Assembly: GCF_030253575.1 (NCBI RefSeq)
Contig: NC_080569.1
Coordinates: forward strand, 23,120,001-23,184,000
Length of the DNA stretch: 64,000 nt
Source: Rhododendron vialii
Taxonomy: Eukaryota; Streptophyta; Magnoliopsida; Ericales; Ericaceae
Reading direction: 5' to 3'
The translations under genes were made by a program, and so were the position numbers. This document shows positions 1-12,628 of the stretch, piece after piece. The notes beneath the pieces were generated by a model that was given only the letters and a program-made list of their open reading frames with translations, was not told where the DNA came from and searched no databases. Within the stretch, counting starts at the first letter, position 1. Each line of letters opens with the position of its first letter.

Positions 1-1129
1 ATGAAGAGTCAGACTCACATGTTGAACAAACATATGGTCATTCAAAATATTGTTCGACTTCTTTTAATGAAGTAGTTTACATTCTCAATGTGATGTTGGA
101 ATGAGTATAAAAAATTTAATTAAAACACTTAAAAGTGCTCCTAAACTTGTGCTCCAGGGGTGCCTTGTAGCGTTCGTCATTTACAAATCCATCTGCTGTG
201 AGAGAGTGGGTAGTTAATTTTGAGTAATTTTACTATTTTGACCTATGTTAGTTCATGTCAATAACAAGAAGATAGAGACAACCCTCAACTACAGTTCGAA
301 GTGCAGTTTCTTTATGATGGGCCGATTTTAAATTTCGCTTTAGGCCTTCGAAAAATCCAGACCCACCCTGAGAGGACTTTAAATTTTGCTTTAGGCTTTG
401 GAAAAATCCAGAACCGCCCCGTAAAAGCAGTCGTAAATTTTTATTTTTACCAAGACAATGGTGGAAAATCACTGTTTCGACACAGATTAGGAATTTGTTC
501 ACACTGTCCCCCTTTCTATATTAGAGACTTTTGACTCTCTCTCTCTCTCTAGAAACATAAAAGACATGCAACAACCTTTGTCTGCAAAGTCCAAAACGTT
601 GAAAAGAAGACGCAACAACGTTTTCATCGTCGACGAAACAACGAAAAAACATGCCGAAACTTGGTTCCTCCTCCTTTCTTGTGTTGGTCACTAACGCCCC
701 ATTTTTTCGAACGTCAAATAAGTACTTATTGTTTAAGAAGACAATTTTAAATTAAAAAATGATGGCTTTATTAAAATTTAAAAAAATACAGTATGGATTT
801 TATGTGAAAGATCTCATTGAAATCTTCAATACGGTGCAGAAATAATTGAAAAATCATTTTTCATTTACATTATTTTTGAGTTTAAAAATGTGAAATAAGT
901 ATTTATTTTTTAAAAAAGTGTTCTGGAACGGACTCTAAAACACCCCAACACACCGGCCCCATAATAAATAAATAAATAAATAACACCCTTATTTTATTTT
1001 TTTTGGTAAAATAAAAACACCCTTATTTTATCTGGCAAAGCCTCTTTGTTAATTTTTTCATACCAACCCTCAATCCCCCCCACCATTTTTTCCCTAAAAA
1101 AACAACAATAAAGTCTAATTGTACAGACA
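1..1129. other. Upstream intergenic DNA with a dispersed repeat
   Basis: No gene is supported here. Positions about 328-425 hold two diverged copies of a roughly 50-bp unit, each containing a 'gaaaaatccaga' core. Positions about 708-932 hold a dispersed repeat with 'aagtacttatt' near its start, 'tcaatacggtgca' in the middle and a 'ctggaacgga' end. A related copy lies at about 35085-35325. The rest is AT-rich with A/T runs and no coding signal. Confidence 0.5.
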
Positions 1130-1392
1130 AAGTGCACAGATCACGGTGTGGGGTCCATTACAGGTTTCACACAAACGATACATAAAGATACTCGATTCAA
1201 TCATTTAATTTTTCATCATCTTGAAATTTGAGTAAAAAGCTAGATGATTAGATCAAACACATACAAATATCGGAATGGGCTAGTTTTTTTGCAAGAATCC
1301 TTAGAAAAAGTTTTCATTTAATGAACAGACTAGATCTTTTGTGTGGGATCCGTAGTGGACCCCACATCGTGATATGTAGTTAGCACATCTCA
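1130..1392. repeat. Foldback element
   Basis: The ends are inverted copies: 'gtgtggggtcca' near 1146 pairs with 'tggaccccacat' near 1357. The middle is AT-rich. This fits a small non-autonomous foldback or MITE-type element in the upstream region of the gibberellin oxidase gene. No target duplication was confirmed. Confidence 0.45.
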
Positions 1393-1411
1393 AAAAAACA
1401 CTTTATTTATG

Positions 1412-1578
1412 AGAATAAATTCTTTACACCGACGGTGTAAACATTTATTTTCTCTAAATCAATTGCATTGAGACTCGTGTCAAAATAATGGTCTCAATTA
1501 ATAAAACACGGCGACGTGTCACAATGCAATTGATTTGAAGGAAACAAATATTTTACACCGGCGGTGTGTAATCTCTTT
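1412..1578. mobile_element. Foldback MITE next to the GA2ox start codon
   Basis: Arms of about 60 bp are inverted copies. 'ttacaccgacggtgtaaa' at about 1424 pairs with 'ttttacaccggcggtgtgt' at about 1551, and 'aatcaattgcatt' pairs with 'aatgcaattgatt'. The right end is only about 60 bp before the ATG at 1642, so the element probably contributes promoter or 5' UTR sequence. Its superfamily is uncertain. Confidence 0.65.
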
Positions 1579-1641
1579 ATTTAAATCTTCCACTCACTCC
1601 TTCTCATTACCCCCGTCTTCGTTGATTTTCAGCCTTCGAAC

Positions 1642-2310
1642 ATGGAATCACCAGAACCACCATTTCAAGAGACTTACAAATCCCTCCTCGACGAAACAAA
1701 GCCAGCGCCCGACAACGACGTTGTCGGGACCATAGAGGAACGCGAGCTGCCGCTGATCGACCTCAGCCGGCTGAACAGCGGGGAAGAGGAGAGAGAAGAC
1801 TGCAAGAGGGAGATAGCCGCGGCCTCCAAGGAGTGGGGGTTTTTCCAAGTGGTGAACCACGGGATCTCCCGGGACATTCTGGAGCAAATGAGACGCGAGC
1901 AGGCGAAGGCTTTCAAGAGGCCGTTCCGGGAGAAGGTTAACGACGAGGGTCTGAACTTCTCGGCGGGCTGTTACCGCTGGGGGACTCCGTCGCCGACTTG
2001 CCTCGGCCAGTTATCTTGGTCCGAAGCGTTTCATGTCCCTTTGGCTGATGTTTCCGGCTTGGATGGTCTCACAAGTACTCTGATCAGGTACTATTTTTAC
2101 AAAGCTAATTATACGTATTGTAGCATTTCTTTTTGTTAAAAAATTCTCCAATCTCGTAGCGATAATTCACGACAACATGCATTGCGATTAACATATTTAG
2201 GCCTCGAACCTCACCTGCACAGACGTTCACACAGACCTATATGTTAGGCTGCTAAAAAAGGAAAAGAAAAGAGAATTGTTGTTAATATTCTGTGTCCGAT
2301 TTTGTGCTCA

Positions 2311-2359
<49 letters not shown>

Positions 2360-4325
2360 GTAGTCTTCTTATTTATTTTTCTTATTTTTAAGTTGAGATG
2401 TGCGTTCGCAGTAGCATGGTTGAGTACGCGTTTACTTTGTGGAAGAACCGGAGAGACTTAGCTACTGAGGATGCTGTAAATTTGTAAAATGTACCTGCAT
2501 GTGAGGATGGTTAATTATCTATTTTTCGGTATTTGCTTGGTAAAAAAAAAGTAAAATATTTTCTATTAATGGGATGAAAATGACTCACTCTTAAATCTTC
2601 CATAAGTTATTTTTCGAAATGAACCCGTTGCCTTCTACTGCAATTCTTATTGCTCAGTTTTTTCTCGATCTTCAGTTTTGACTCACGTGTAATTCCAATA
2701 TTCTTAAATCTCTCTACCGTTTACGCATCCCCCCATCTCTCTATACTATTTTTTGTTGATTTTTAAAAATAGTTTCAAATGCCAAACAAATACCGAAAAA
2801 TAAAAATTTAAAATTTATTTTCTAAAAAAACATTTTACATCAAAACAAACAGAGCCCTACATTTTTCGTGCTTTCAAGTTCTATTGAACTTAATCAACAA
2901 ATTATTGTATTCTTTTCTAACGCGTTAATTTCGGATACATGTGATATGATACCTTTTTTTGGCATCGAATTTTGTTTCCTTAAACAATCCAATTACAAAA
3001 ACAAAAAAAAACAAAAAAAAAAAAACTGTTGACTTGGTTAAAAGCTGCCTTTAAAGTCTTAATATGCTTTTTGATGCTGTTCAGATCCATTTTCAAGAAT
3101 AAACAACATTTCAATAATGTTTTATTTGGAATCCCTTTAAAAAAAAAAAAAGTTTTCTTGTTGGCACATTATTATATTACAAATCAAAACATTCTTTTTG
3201 TAAATTCAAACTATAATGGATAGCAAATCTAGGTCACAGGGCGACATGAAAGTCAAACAACTATTATCGTGGGAAAAGATTCATCCTTTTCTAAAGTTTT
3301 GAGTGTGCTTTTAGACAGCTTAGAAATGACATGGAAATTGTAGGTACAGATGTACAACCCATCCAAGTACTGTACTAGTAATCTAGTTGAGATAAATGAA
3401 GATTAATAAAATCTCACGGTAAAGTCTAGCAACCCATATTTTTTATACAACTCTGTACTTTAATACTGTGTCCGGAATCATTAGATATATACATGTCGGT
3501 TTAGCAACACAAATATTTTAAACAATTGTGTTCGGACCCGTTGGGTGCATATGGACCCATGTGCATGCATACAACAGTTCCAGACAGAATTGTGTAAAAA
3601 ATCCGTGCATGTAGCATTCCTCTAATTTCATGTGCCGTCAACTACTGTTGTTTTACCTGGATCTCTTTGATTACCTTCCGACAGTGCAATGTTTATCCAT
3701 TTGCACCAACTGATGTGATGTTAATGGCATTTTATGTTTCGGAGATAATAGATCCTATTAGACTTTGTCAGTAGATTAGATAGGAACATTTTGGTGGATC
3801 GAATCAGAAGAGACTGGAATCTTGGAATCCATCTGATCAGCTTGACCACTGGCAAATAGAACAAGACCACGTTGTCGTTAGAAAACCTCCGGAATGAAAT
3901 ATACGTATGGTACTAGTACCATTTTGCTAACCCGGCGTACTCCGGAGAGTGAATAATTTTGGTACGCATTTCTCGGATATTAATTTAGAACCATGGAGTA
4001 ATTTTATAAAATCTTGACAAATATATACTATGTACTTGTTTAACATTATCCATTACGGACCACCGTCGTTATCTCAAACATAAAATATGTTAATGTACAT
4101 AAGTGCATATATAGAAGTACTAATAACCATCGATCTAATAGTGTTTTATAGTACTGTAGACCATTACGTATCGCATCGCTCATTACGTAATGAAATTCCG
4201 AATTTCCGACGTAGTAAATTTTATTTTGTATTGATCGATACAAACAATATCATCATATTTGACTATATCGCATATATATATATATAAAATGGGTTTTGTT
4301 GATAGATACTGCATGAATTGGATGT

Positions 4326-4364
<39 letters not shown>

Positions 4365-7300
4365 TACTCTCTGGCTTTTGCATGTCACATGGTAAAGTTA
4401 GGCGACATTCACAGCTAGCAAGTGATGAGCAGCTATTATCAAAAAAAAAAAAGTGATGAGCAGCTTGTGATGGTCTGCTAGTACTTTCATGATCTTACAG
4501 TTGTTATAAATAGAAAGCTCGTACGTGTCATGTTCTCCCTCGTTTGAGGTGACTCAAAAAGCTTTTTCAGTTTCTTATTATAGTTAGACAGCACCAAGGA
4601 ACATGCGCTCCCTTGGCCCAATTACTGAGACACGTACACTACCATTGGGAAACTGACACCAATTCACAACCTTCAAGTACTTGCATTTTTATGCATGACC
4701 CTCCCTCTCTCTCTGGAGTACATCAACCTCGCGAAGATCGTCAAGTTTAAGACTAAGTGTATGAATTTCACGTCAACGTGTGATAGCGGAGGCTCTAATA
4801 GTGTCCAAGGACATCGAATAGTTTCTATCATGTTTGATTGTCAGATTATTTTTAGGAAAAATTAGATAAAATGAGATTAAGAATAGGTATAGAGGGGACA
4901 ATGGGGACCTACATGATAATAGATGAGATTATATGATTTTTTTTTTGAACAGCAAAGAAAGATTTTATTAACCATAATAAAATTACAAGAAGTAGAACTT
5001 CTGCTTGACCAAAAAAAAAAAAAAAACAAGAAGTAATGAAGGTTATTATTTTATATGAATATGGGAGTTAATTATACTCTGTTTGATTAGAATTGGAATA
5101 AAGATGATGGAAATTAGTGTCGACCGTTGGATGTTTGTTTGTTGACACTTGAGAATATTAGTTAAGTTAAATATAATGTTGAATGGATATCTTTTTATAT
5201 ATGTTTTTTGAATACATCTACATTGATATATATATATAAAAAAAAAGGGGCAGTGCTAATCTTTTTGTTTTCAGATAATTTTTTTCAAAAATCAATGCCA
5301 AACGGTATCCAATAAACACAATATTGGACACGACAAATATTCTCGAATAGCTCTAAGAAGCGACTTCGAAAAGAGACCTTAGAGCATCTTCAATGAGAGA
5401 TATCAAATCCTACGTGGACAAGTTAACAGTAAAATTTGACACCAAAGTTCAATCCAATCCAACAGCTTTCTTTGATGTCAATTCCTACGTGGATATGAAG
5501 CAAGCCTTCTCATATCAACTTTGACAACCTCCCTTCTCCATGCCAAATTTCAAAAAATGACCATTTGTATTTTGACATAAGGGTTGGAGAGAGATAATTT
5601 GATGTCAAATAAATAGAATTTGACATAAGGGTTGGAGAGGAGGTTTTGATGTCAAATTGGAGATGTCAAAATGCCACATCAGCCTTCAAAAAAAAATTGA
5701 CATCTCCAATTTGATGTCAAAGGTTGAAGATGCTCTTAGAGAACAGGATATATTATCTTCCGGTCTCTATTAAAAGGATCAGAGTCGATCCTATTCCTTA
5801 ATGTAGCGGGCAATAATTTTACAACTAACTCTTTAATAAATTAACTTACTTAAAATTAAAAAATAAAAGTAGGACCCTTATGTTTCTTAGAGGACCCACA
5901 TTGAAATTTGTTTCACTTTCATAAGGAATTTGACTATTGTGATAACGTTAATGACACGCCTAATTAATTAAGTAATACTTTATTCGTACATTGCTACGTG
6001 GAAATGTTAATGAATTTAGGGTGGCGTAGGGAGCGACCACATGACTTTCAATTCGTTTAATTTTGATTAAGTACTCTTATCAGATTACTTTTTTTAAAAT
6101 AATTGCAAAATTATAGAAACAACATCATCCCAAAGTGAGAAGATAAATTTGCGCTATACATGAAATATCGAGATTATTGGGTGCTCCCAGAGCATGACCA
6201 AGTGACGTTTCAGGACCCCTAACTACCTCACAATCATGTACTATTTGTTAAATATGTTAGGTAATTTGTGTTTCACCAAACTAATAATCTACTTTGAATA
6301 TTGTATTATTCAGCTCAACCATGGAACAATTTGCCAGAACGGCTTCAGACCTAGCACAAAAGCTTGCCGAAATCTTGGCAGAGAAAATAGGTCACAAATC
6401 CACATTCTTCAAAGAACATTGTTTGCCCAGCACTTGTTACCTCCGGTTGAACAGGTACCCGCCGTGTCCCATTTCTCCTGAGGTCTTCGGGTTGATGCCG
6501 CACACCGATAGCGATTTCCTCACAATACTGCATCAAGATGAGATCGGAGGATTGCAGTTGGTCAAAGATGGGAAGTGGATTGCTGTTAAACCAAATCAAG
6601 AGGCTCTGATTATCAACATCGGGGACTTATTCCAGGTACGTTTAGGCATTTATTTATTTATTTTTATAATAACTATTATAGTTACGGGAGGATTAGTAAT
6701 GAGGTCTGATTAGGATGGAGATTCTTAAATCTTAATGAACGAGATTTGTAACGATGGTGCGAGTTCAACCTCCATGTTTTCTTGCACGACCGGATTAAAT
6801 AATGAGATTATTAATGATATGCTGGTGATTCCCTTTTCACCCATTTAGACTAGCGTGTGAGAGACAGGGAGGGAGAGTACATTTTGTCATCATTTTAATA
6901 AAGTAGCATAACCATCATGGAAAATACACAGACAAGAGGTGGGAATCTTGGGATAGGATTACTTAATAACAGCTGCCCCCATGGGATGGCTAATCATCCC
7001 AAAATATTAATAGTCCCACTCAATTTTTGTTAACTAAACAAATTAAGGACTAGGAGACACACCTGATTAAAAATTCAATCCTCCCAACTGCTACAATGGT
7101 CATCAAACACGCCCTTACAACCTCCCATTATTGAAAAAATGCGGTGTACTGGCAGAAATGAAATCTTTTGTATCTTAGGCGACCATGTTATGTGTGTGCG
7201 GCGGTGCTTCGGGTCTTTGCTTCTGTTGTCTCTGGCCGTTTGTAAGGGTTGAAGTGGCGGCATCTTAATTGGCGGGTTTCTCGGGGTTCCAGTAACGAAT

Positions 7301-7867
7301 GCTGATGGCAGCGCGGGTTTCGTCTTGGGATTCCGGTGGTTTTGGGCTGGCGGTCCGACTAGGTTGTGCAGGTGGTGGCGTGTTGCCTGGGGTTTTGGTG
7401 GTCGGCGGCGTTGTGGTCTGGGCGGTGGGTTGGGTGGTTCTGTTGATAGGTTAGGGCTAGGAAGTGGTGTTTGGGTTTGGCCTGGTTCTCTTGGGCTGGG
7501 CCTAGCCCATTTTTAGAGCAGAATTGGCCCTCTAATAACATTCCTTATGATCGCAAATTAATACTATATCAATATTCAATGCCGTTGTTTTTGTACGAAT
7601 TCTAACAATCAGATGTACACTTTGTGATCGATGCAGGCTTGGAGCAATGGGGATTATAGGAGTGTTGAGCACCGGGTCATGACCAACAAGCTAGTGGAGA
7701 GGTTCTCCACAGCGTATTTTTTATGTCCGTCATACGACACCCTTATACAGAGTTGTGTTGAGCCTTCCGTTTATAGAAGGTTCAGCTTTGGCGAATTCAG
7801 AAAGCAGGTCCAAGAGGATGTCAGAAGGTTCGGTCACAAAATAGGACTTCCCAGGTTTCTTGTCTGA
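1642..7867 (+). CDS. GA2OX8: Gibberellin 2-beta-dioxygenase, GA2ox8 type
   Basis: Inactivates gibberellins by 2-beta-hydroxylation; the GA2ox8 clade is known to act on C20 precursors. It is a soluble Fe(II)/2-oxoglutarate dioxygenase. Exons are 1642-2087, 6314-6635 and 7637-7867, giving 332 residues, the normal family length. All junctions are GT-AG and keep frame. The N-terminal DIOX_N region is seen around residues 35-130 (WGFFQVVNHGIS, then SWSEAFHVP). The 2OG-FeII domain shows the iron triad H212, D214 (MPHTDSDF) and H268 (SVEHRV), and the 2-oxoglutarate contact R278-F-S280. The ATG at 1642 gives the family N-terminus, with PPF and a Y..LL motif. Intron 1 is long (4.2 kb) and carries a Tourist-like MITE. 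The gene looks intact. C20 versus C19 preference is inferred from overall similarity to GA2ox8, not shown directly. Confidence 0.95.
2313..2357. repeat. (TA)n microsatellite
   Basis: About 45 bp of uninterrupted TA repeat lies in GA2ox intron 1. It is likely length-polymorphic. Confidence 0.95.
4331..4361. repeat. (GA)n microsatellite
   Basis: About 31 bp of pure GA repeat lies in GA2ox intron 1. Confidence 0.95.
5382..5735. mobile_element. Tourist/PIF-Harbinger-like MITE
   Basis: The terminal inverted repeat GAGCATCTTCAA at 5382 matches TTGAAGATGCTC ending at 5735. Both ends are flanked by TTA (5379-5381 and 5736-5738), the typical PIF/Harbinger target duplication. The 354-bp interior has repeated 'tttgatgtcaa' and 'tttgacat' motifs and no coding capacity. 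It sits in GA2ox intron 1. Confidence 0.8.
6636..7636 (+). other. Intron 2 of the GA2ox gene
   Basis: This 1.0-kb intron has a GTACGT donor and a GATGCAG acceptor. About 7200-7510 is unusually G-rich for the region and reads open in several frames. It resembles no protein I recognise and is probably an inserted repeat. Confidence 0.7.
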
Positions 7868-8954
7868 ACTAATACTAAGCCAAATGTGATTAGTTGAATT
7901 TTGCAACCAAAAATAGTTTTACAGGTATATAATCACCTAGTGATCAGTTTAAGTGCAAAATGGCCTTAATTAATTGTATACTATCTTTTCTTCACCAACT
8001 CAAAGTTGAATTGTTAATAGCGTCTTAAGACGCAAAAAAAGAAAAAAAAGAAAAAAAACTATTGATTCTTCATTTAAATTTCAGATGAACGGCAAAGAGT
8101 ATTGTAGCTAATTGTAATTGTTACTACTAGTACTTAGTTGTTGTATACATTGGCAATATTAATGTGTAATTGTAATTTTGGTCTGTCATTGAATTAATCT
8201 CGAAGTTCATAGTAACATTTTTTTTTTTGGTGGTGTGCCAAAGTTTTAGTTGTGCAGTGCAATGGTTGCTCAAAACCATGCACACATTGTTATTTCACTT
8301 TATAAACTGGAGTAGTTACAAATTAACCTATACAAACAGTATAGTAATTTTACAATGAAAAAGGCCCGAAGGGAAATAGGGCTGTGCATGATCCGGTTTG
8401 GTTTGGTTTTGTAAGAATTTGAGGAGCAAACCCTTAGTCATGGTTTCAAGAAATTGAGAGCTATGTCAAGACCAAAAAGTCTACACACCGAACTGATTTG
8501 TGAATCACGGTTCGTTTTCGATTCGGTTCCACGATTTCCAGCTGAAGGTAAAACAAGCAGCAACAAGTCGATCACCAAAAAAATCTTGGTCCTGTGTCTT
8601 TGAGCTTTATCATTCATTATGGCTCACATTTTCGAACCGTTTTATTAGTAATATATAAAACAAGCATGGCAACTAGGAGGTATAACATTTATAGAGTTGG
8701 TACCCTCCACAAGTCTCCTATAAAAGAGAGAGCAAGGAAAAAATAACTTAAAGGTGAGATTAGCCCTTAGGTTTTAAACTATAGGTAATAATATTTAATG
8801 AATATCATATCCTTGTAAATTTGAAATTATATACATGTATTATGTACAATAAGTATCGTTCAGTTCTATCCACGATTTCATATCAAAAAAGACCATGGAC
8901 CAGATGATATATTACAATTCTCAATTTATTTTTTTTAATTTGATAGACCATTAA

Positions 8955-9388
8955 TCCACATATCCAGTTCAAAACATAAAATTCGATATGATTTAGGCCG
9001 ATTCAGTAGTCCTTTTGGTTTTTGTTGCACCTCTTTTAACACTCTCCCGTAATCCATTTCTTTTCTTCTTATTTCCAAATCTAGAAAAAAATGAAAACAT
9101 AATTTAAATATAATCAAATTTCCAGCTTTTGCCAAAATTATTACCCCCTTCATCCTATGAAATTTGTCCGGTCCACACATCCAGTTCAAAACATACGATT
9201 CGATATGATTTAGGCCGGTTCAGTAGTCCTTTCGGTTTTGTTGCACCTCTTTTAACACTCCCTTAATCCATTTCTTTTCTTCTTTATTTCCAAATCTAGG
9301 AAAAAAATGAAAATAAACATAAATTAAATATAATCAAATTTCCAACTTTTGCCAAACTTATTACTCCCTTCGTCCTATAAAATTTTTC
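8955..9388. repeat. Direct tandem duplication, 217-bp offset
   Basis: 'ccagttcaaaacata' occurs at 8964 and again at 9181. The following sequence ('gatatgatttaggccg', 'gttgcacctcttttaacact', 'taatccatttcttttcttct') is repeated at the same 217-bp offset with small differences. The second copy runs into the Stowaway-like end at 9364, and the first copy carries a diverged version of that end ('accccc ttcatcc' near 9144). The duplication therefore probably included the MITE end. Confidence 0.8.
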
Positions 9389-9573
9389 CAATTTGCAAAA
9401 CGATGACTAAAAGATATAATACATTTCTTTCAAAAAAAAATTCAAAATTATTTCATAAACTAGAACTCATTAATATATAGTAAATTGTTAAAATTTTAAA
9501 TTTTTTATTTTACAAAAATTGTATTATTTTAAAATTTTCATTTTGTAGACTGGATAAATTTTATGGGTGGGAG
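9364..9573. mobile_element. Stowaway-like MITE
   Basis: The left end CTCCCTTCGTCCTATAAAA follows TA. The right end 'ggataaattttatgggtgggag' is its imperfect inverted copy; the right TA has become TC. The interior resembles the element at 20581-20788 ('aaaacgatgactaaaa', 'aaaaaaattc'). Confidence 0.65.
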
Positions 9574-9744
9574 TCTTCATTTCGAGTTTCTCATGCTCAT
9601 TATTGGGAGGATAATAAAACAAGAAGGTGAGAAGATAATTAAAACAGATATCCATTTCTGTATCAATTTCAAGGATCAAAAAATTTCCAATCCATCCAAA
9701 AAATATTTCTCCACAAAAGTTTTGAGGGAAAAAATTGAAGAGAG

Positions 9745-12628
9745 ATGTTTGCCCGTACGTCCCTAGACCTCTCCAACCTCCGCGCCACCACACCGTCCTC
9801 CGCCGCTCCAGAACCGAAGCCCAAACAGATCCAAAGCAACCATTCCGCCTCCGACCCTCACTCCGAGCCACAGCTTCGGAAGCTCAAGGGCAGCGCCCAG
9901 CTGAACCGCTGGTCCAGGGCCCGCGCCGTGCGGTCCGGCCGGAAACTGGACCGCCAAAACCACCGCGCCGCGACAGCGGTGGTGGAGGAGAGGCAATCGG
10001 GGGAGGGCACGTGGCGGAATTCTCCTGTGGCCGCCGTTGGCGGCAGTGAGGAGAAGGAGGAGGAGGATGAGGCAGCAGTGTTGGCGAAGTCCATTTATAT
10101 GGTGTCGGATGGAACTGGGTGGACGGTGGAGCACTCTGTTACCGCTGCGTTGGGGCAGTTCGACCACTGCTTGGTTGATCGGGGTTGTCCCGTTAATACC
10201 CACTTGTTTTCAGGGGTAACTATGTCTTTTCCCTTTCCTTCTACTTTCCAAGATTTATATATTTGTGAAATATGTTAAGGTTGATTATAGCTTAGTCACA
10301 TAATCCTTTAAAACGGTTCGCGCTCGTGCTCTCAATTCTTGCTCTTATTTGAGAGATTTTTGAAAGATGCTTTTATGATCGTGCTCCTGCACCCGCACCC
10401 AACCGCGCATTATGCGACTTAGGTTTTGAGAGGTATGCGTTCACGGGGTTCAGTTTTTTTTTGACGACTAAGGTGTCCGGGCCAGCTTACGTGCACATGT
10501 ATTAATCATGAGAATTCCACGATCGACTAACGGCTGCCCAATTATAGTCAGAGACTCGGAGCAAAGCTCATTAGTAAATGGGTTTTAGCTTTTTTGGTAC
10601 ACCGTGTTCATTTGTGCATAGGAGACATTTAAGCTTGTTTTGCATAATTTATGAGAAATTTGGTCTGTAGGGCAACAAGAAAACAATGTATTAAAAGAGA
10701 AGTGTAGTTGAGGTGATAATGCTAAGTTGGGTGTCTGCCGTCTAGTAAGACCGGAAGCATAAAATATTTCAAAGATGAACAAATTCTAAAAATGGGAGGA
10801 GTACTGTAGCATTGTGGGGGAGAAGGTACTAAGATGGTTTTTGTGACCGGCAGATACAATCGTGAAGTAAACGGATATGATCATCGTCACTGGAACCAGT
10901 AATGCTATAGAGACAACATTAGGTGACTGTGTTTTAGATACCGTGTGAATTTTCTGTCACTAGATGCATTGGCAGAATAGTCCTATTTCAACGTATATTG
11001 TACTGGTGGCTATTTTTGATGTAGTTCTACCCATCCTTCTTACTCCTTTTTTACAACGCGTGCGGACCCAGTGTGAGTAAACCTGGTGTTTATCTGCAAT
11101 CTCATGAGAGAGCAGTATGACCATGTATGATAAGTTGGACTATTAGTGTGGGGACTAGCAATACCATCTCTCATACAAGGTATTGTATACGCCACTTTTT
11201 TTAGTGTAATAGTCCAATGGGTTTGTGATCCTTCCATCAGCTGTTGCACTCGACGATGGAAACGACTCTGGTCTATCAAACAGCCCTTTGATCTTGGATG
11301 ACCTTGTATCGCAATTTTTTTCTAAGAAATTATGAAACAGAAATAAATAGATGTTAACTTCTCGAGCTTTATATGTTTATCACTCCCTGTTTAATAGGCT
11401 ACTTTCATTTATCTGGTCAAAACCTTAAAACTTGTATTGGGGTTGCTGTAATAACTATCTGGTTCCCAGATTGATGATTCAGAACGGCTATTGAAGATTA
11501 TAAAGCAAGCAGCCAAAGAAGGCTCAATGCTGGTGTACACTTTGGCTGAGACTTCCATGGCTGAAGCTGCCAAACAAGCTTGCAGGATGTGGGGCGTTCC
11601 ATCCACCGATATACTTGGCCCCATTACCGAGGCTGTTGCTTCTCATCTAGGAGTCTTGCCATCTGGTGTCCCTCGAGGGGCCCCGGGCAGGAGTTCCCAT
11701 CTTACGGAAGAATACTTCCAACGGATTGAAGCTATTGAATTTACCATAAAGCAAGATGATGGGGCCCTTCCTCAAAACCTCCATAAAGCTGACATTATTC
11801 TTGCTGGTGTCTCTCGTACTGGAAAAACACCACTGTCAACTTATTTGGCTCACAAGGGATATAAAGTGGCCAATATCCCAATTGTGATGGGCGTAGGAGT
11901 GCCGAAGACACTTTTTGAAGTAGACCCAGAGAAGGTTTTTGGTTTGACTATAAATCCAGTAGTCCTCCAAACAATTAGAAGAGCTAGAGCTAGGAGCTTG
12001 GGCTTTAGTGAGGAAATGAGGAGTAACTATTCAGAGATGGACCACGTTAGAGAAGAATTAGAATTTGCTCGCAAGATTTTTGCAAATAATCCCAGCTGGC
12101 CAGTGATTGGTGAGTACTAGATGTTTCTTACATTTGACGTGTTCTTTTTTCTCGGTTGAATCCCTTTATGGCTGGTTTGTTTGACTGGATTAATACTGGA
12201 ATGGTATATAAGGCCATTGGATAAATAATCCTCCTGGAACAGTAGGAAGGGGATTAGTAATTTCTGATGGCGACGAATATCTCTTCTTAACCGCAAGAAT
12301 TCCAACCAAACTTGGGGCATGTGGCCCCTGCGGAGTCATAGTCCAATTCAATGCTTCAATTCTTACAAACAAACAGGCCTTTAATCTATGACACTCTAAT
12401 GTCAAGCACCCGCATAGAAGTTCAGAATATTGGACTAGAAGATGAGAAATATGATAATAGAAGTTCGTAGATACTGCAGTACTCATATGAATCAATCTCT
12501 GTCACATTGTTACTGTGGTTGCAGAGGTCACAGGTAAGGCAATTGAAGAAACAGCAGCAGTTGTATTGAGGCTTTACCATGATCGGAAGAACAAATGTTC
12601 AATGCCGAGGATTTCAAAGCGGTACTAG
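9745..12628 (+). CDS. RP1: Chloroplast PPDK regulatory protein (RP1)
   Basis: Bifunctional kinase and pyrophosphorylase that inactivates or reactivates pyruvate, phosphate dikinase by reversible threonine phosphorylation in the chloroplast stroma. It uses ADP as phosphate donor (family knowledge, DUF299/PSRP). Exons are 9745-10215, 11470-12109 and 12525-12628, giving 404 residues, close to the plant family length. Residues 1 to about 110 are Ser/Arg/Pro-rich, as expected for a transit peptide and linker. The conserved domain starts at [12 protein letters not shown]. The nucleotide-binding loop GVSRTGKTP is at about 270-278. Further matches are GVPRGAPGR, the [13 protein letters not shown] block, and a C-terminus ending SMPRISKRY. 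Junctions are GT-AG in phases 0 and 1. An AATAAA at 12914-12919 could be the poly(A) signal. Exon 1 is GC-rich and exon 2 AT-richer, which is common for transit-peptide exons. Confidence 0.95.
10216..11469 (+). other. Intron 1 of RP1
   Basis: This 1.25-kb intron has a GTAACT donor and a GGTTCCCAG acceptor. No repeat family or exon was recognised inside. Confidence 0.75.

Larger units (their letters stand above)
2088..6313 (+). other. Intron 1 of the GA2ox gene
   Basis: This 4.2-kb intron has a GTACTA donor and an ATTATTCAG acceptor. It contains a (TA)n tract at 2313-2357, a (GA)n tract at 4331-4361, a Tourist-like MITE at 5382-5735 and AT-rich filler. No exon was recognised inside it. Confidence 0.75.
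7868..9744. other. Intergenic region between GA2ox and RP1
   Basis: It holds the GA2ox 3' flank, AT-rich sequence, a tandem duplication (8955-9388) and a Stowaway-like element (9364-9573) that ends about 170 bp before the RP1 start codon. No gene was found. Confidence 0.6.

Noticed and set aside
9763..10203. Antisense open frame of 146 codons over RP1 exon 1
   Set aside because: Shadow of the GC-rich transit-peptide exon; the sense frame matches RP1 through all three exons.
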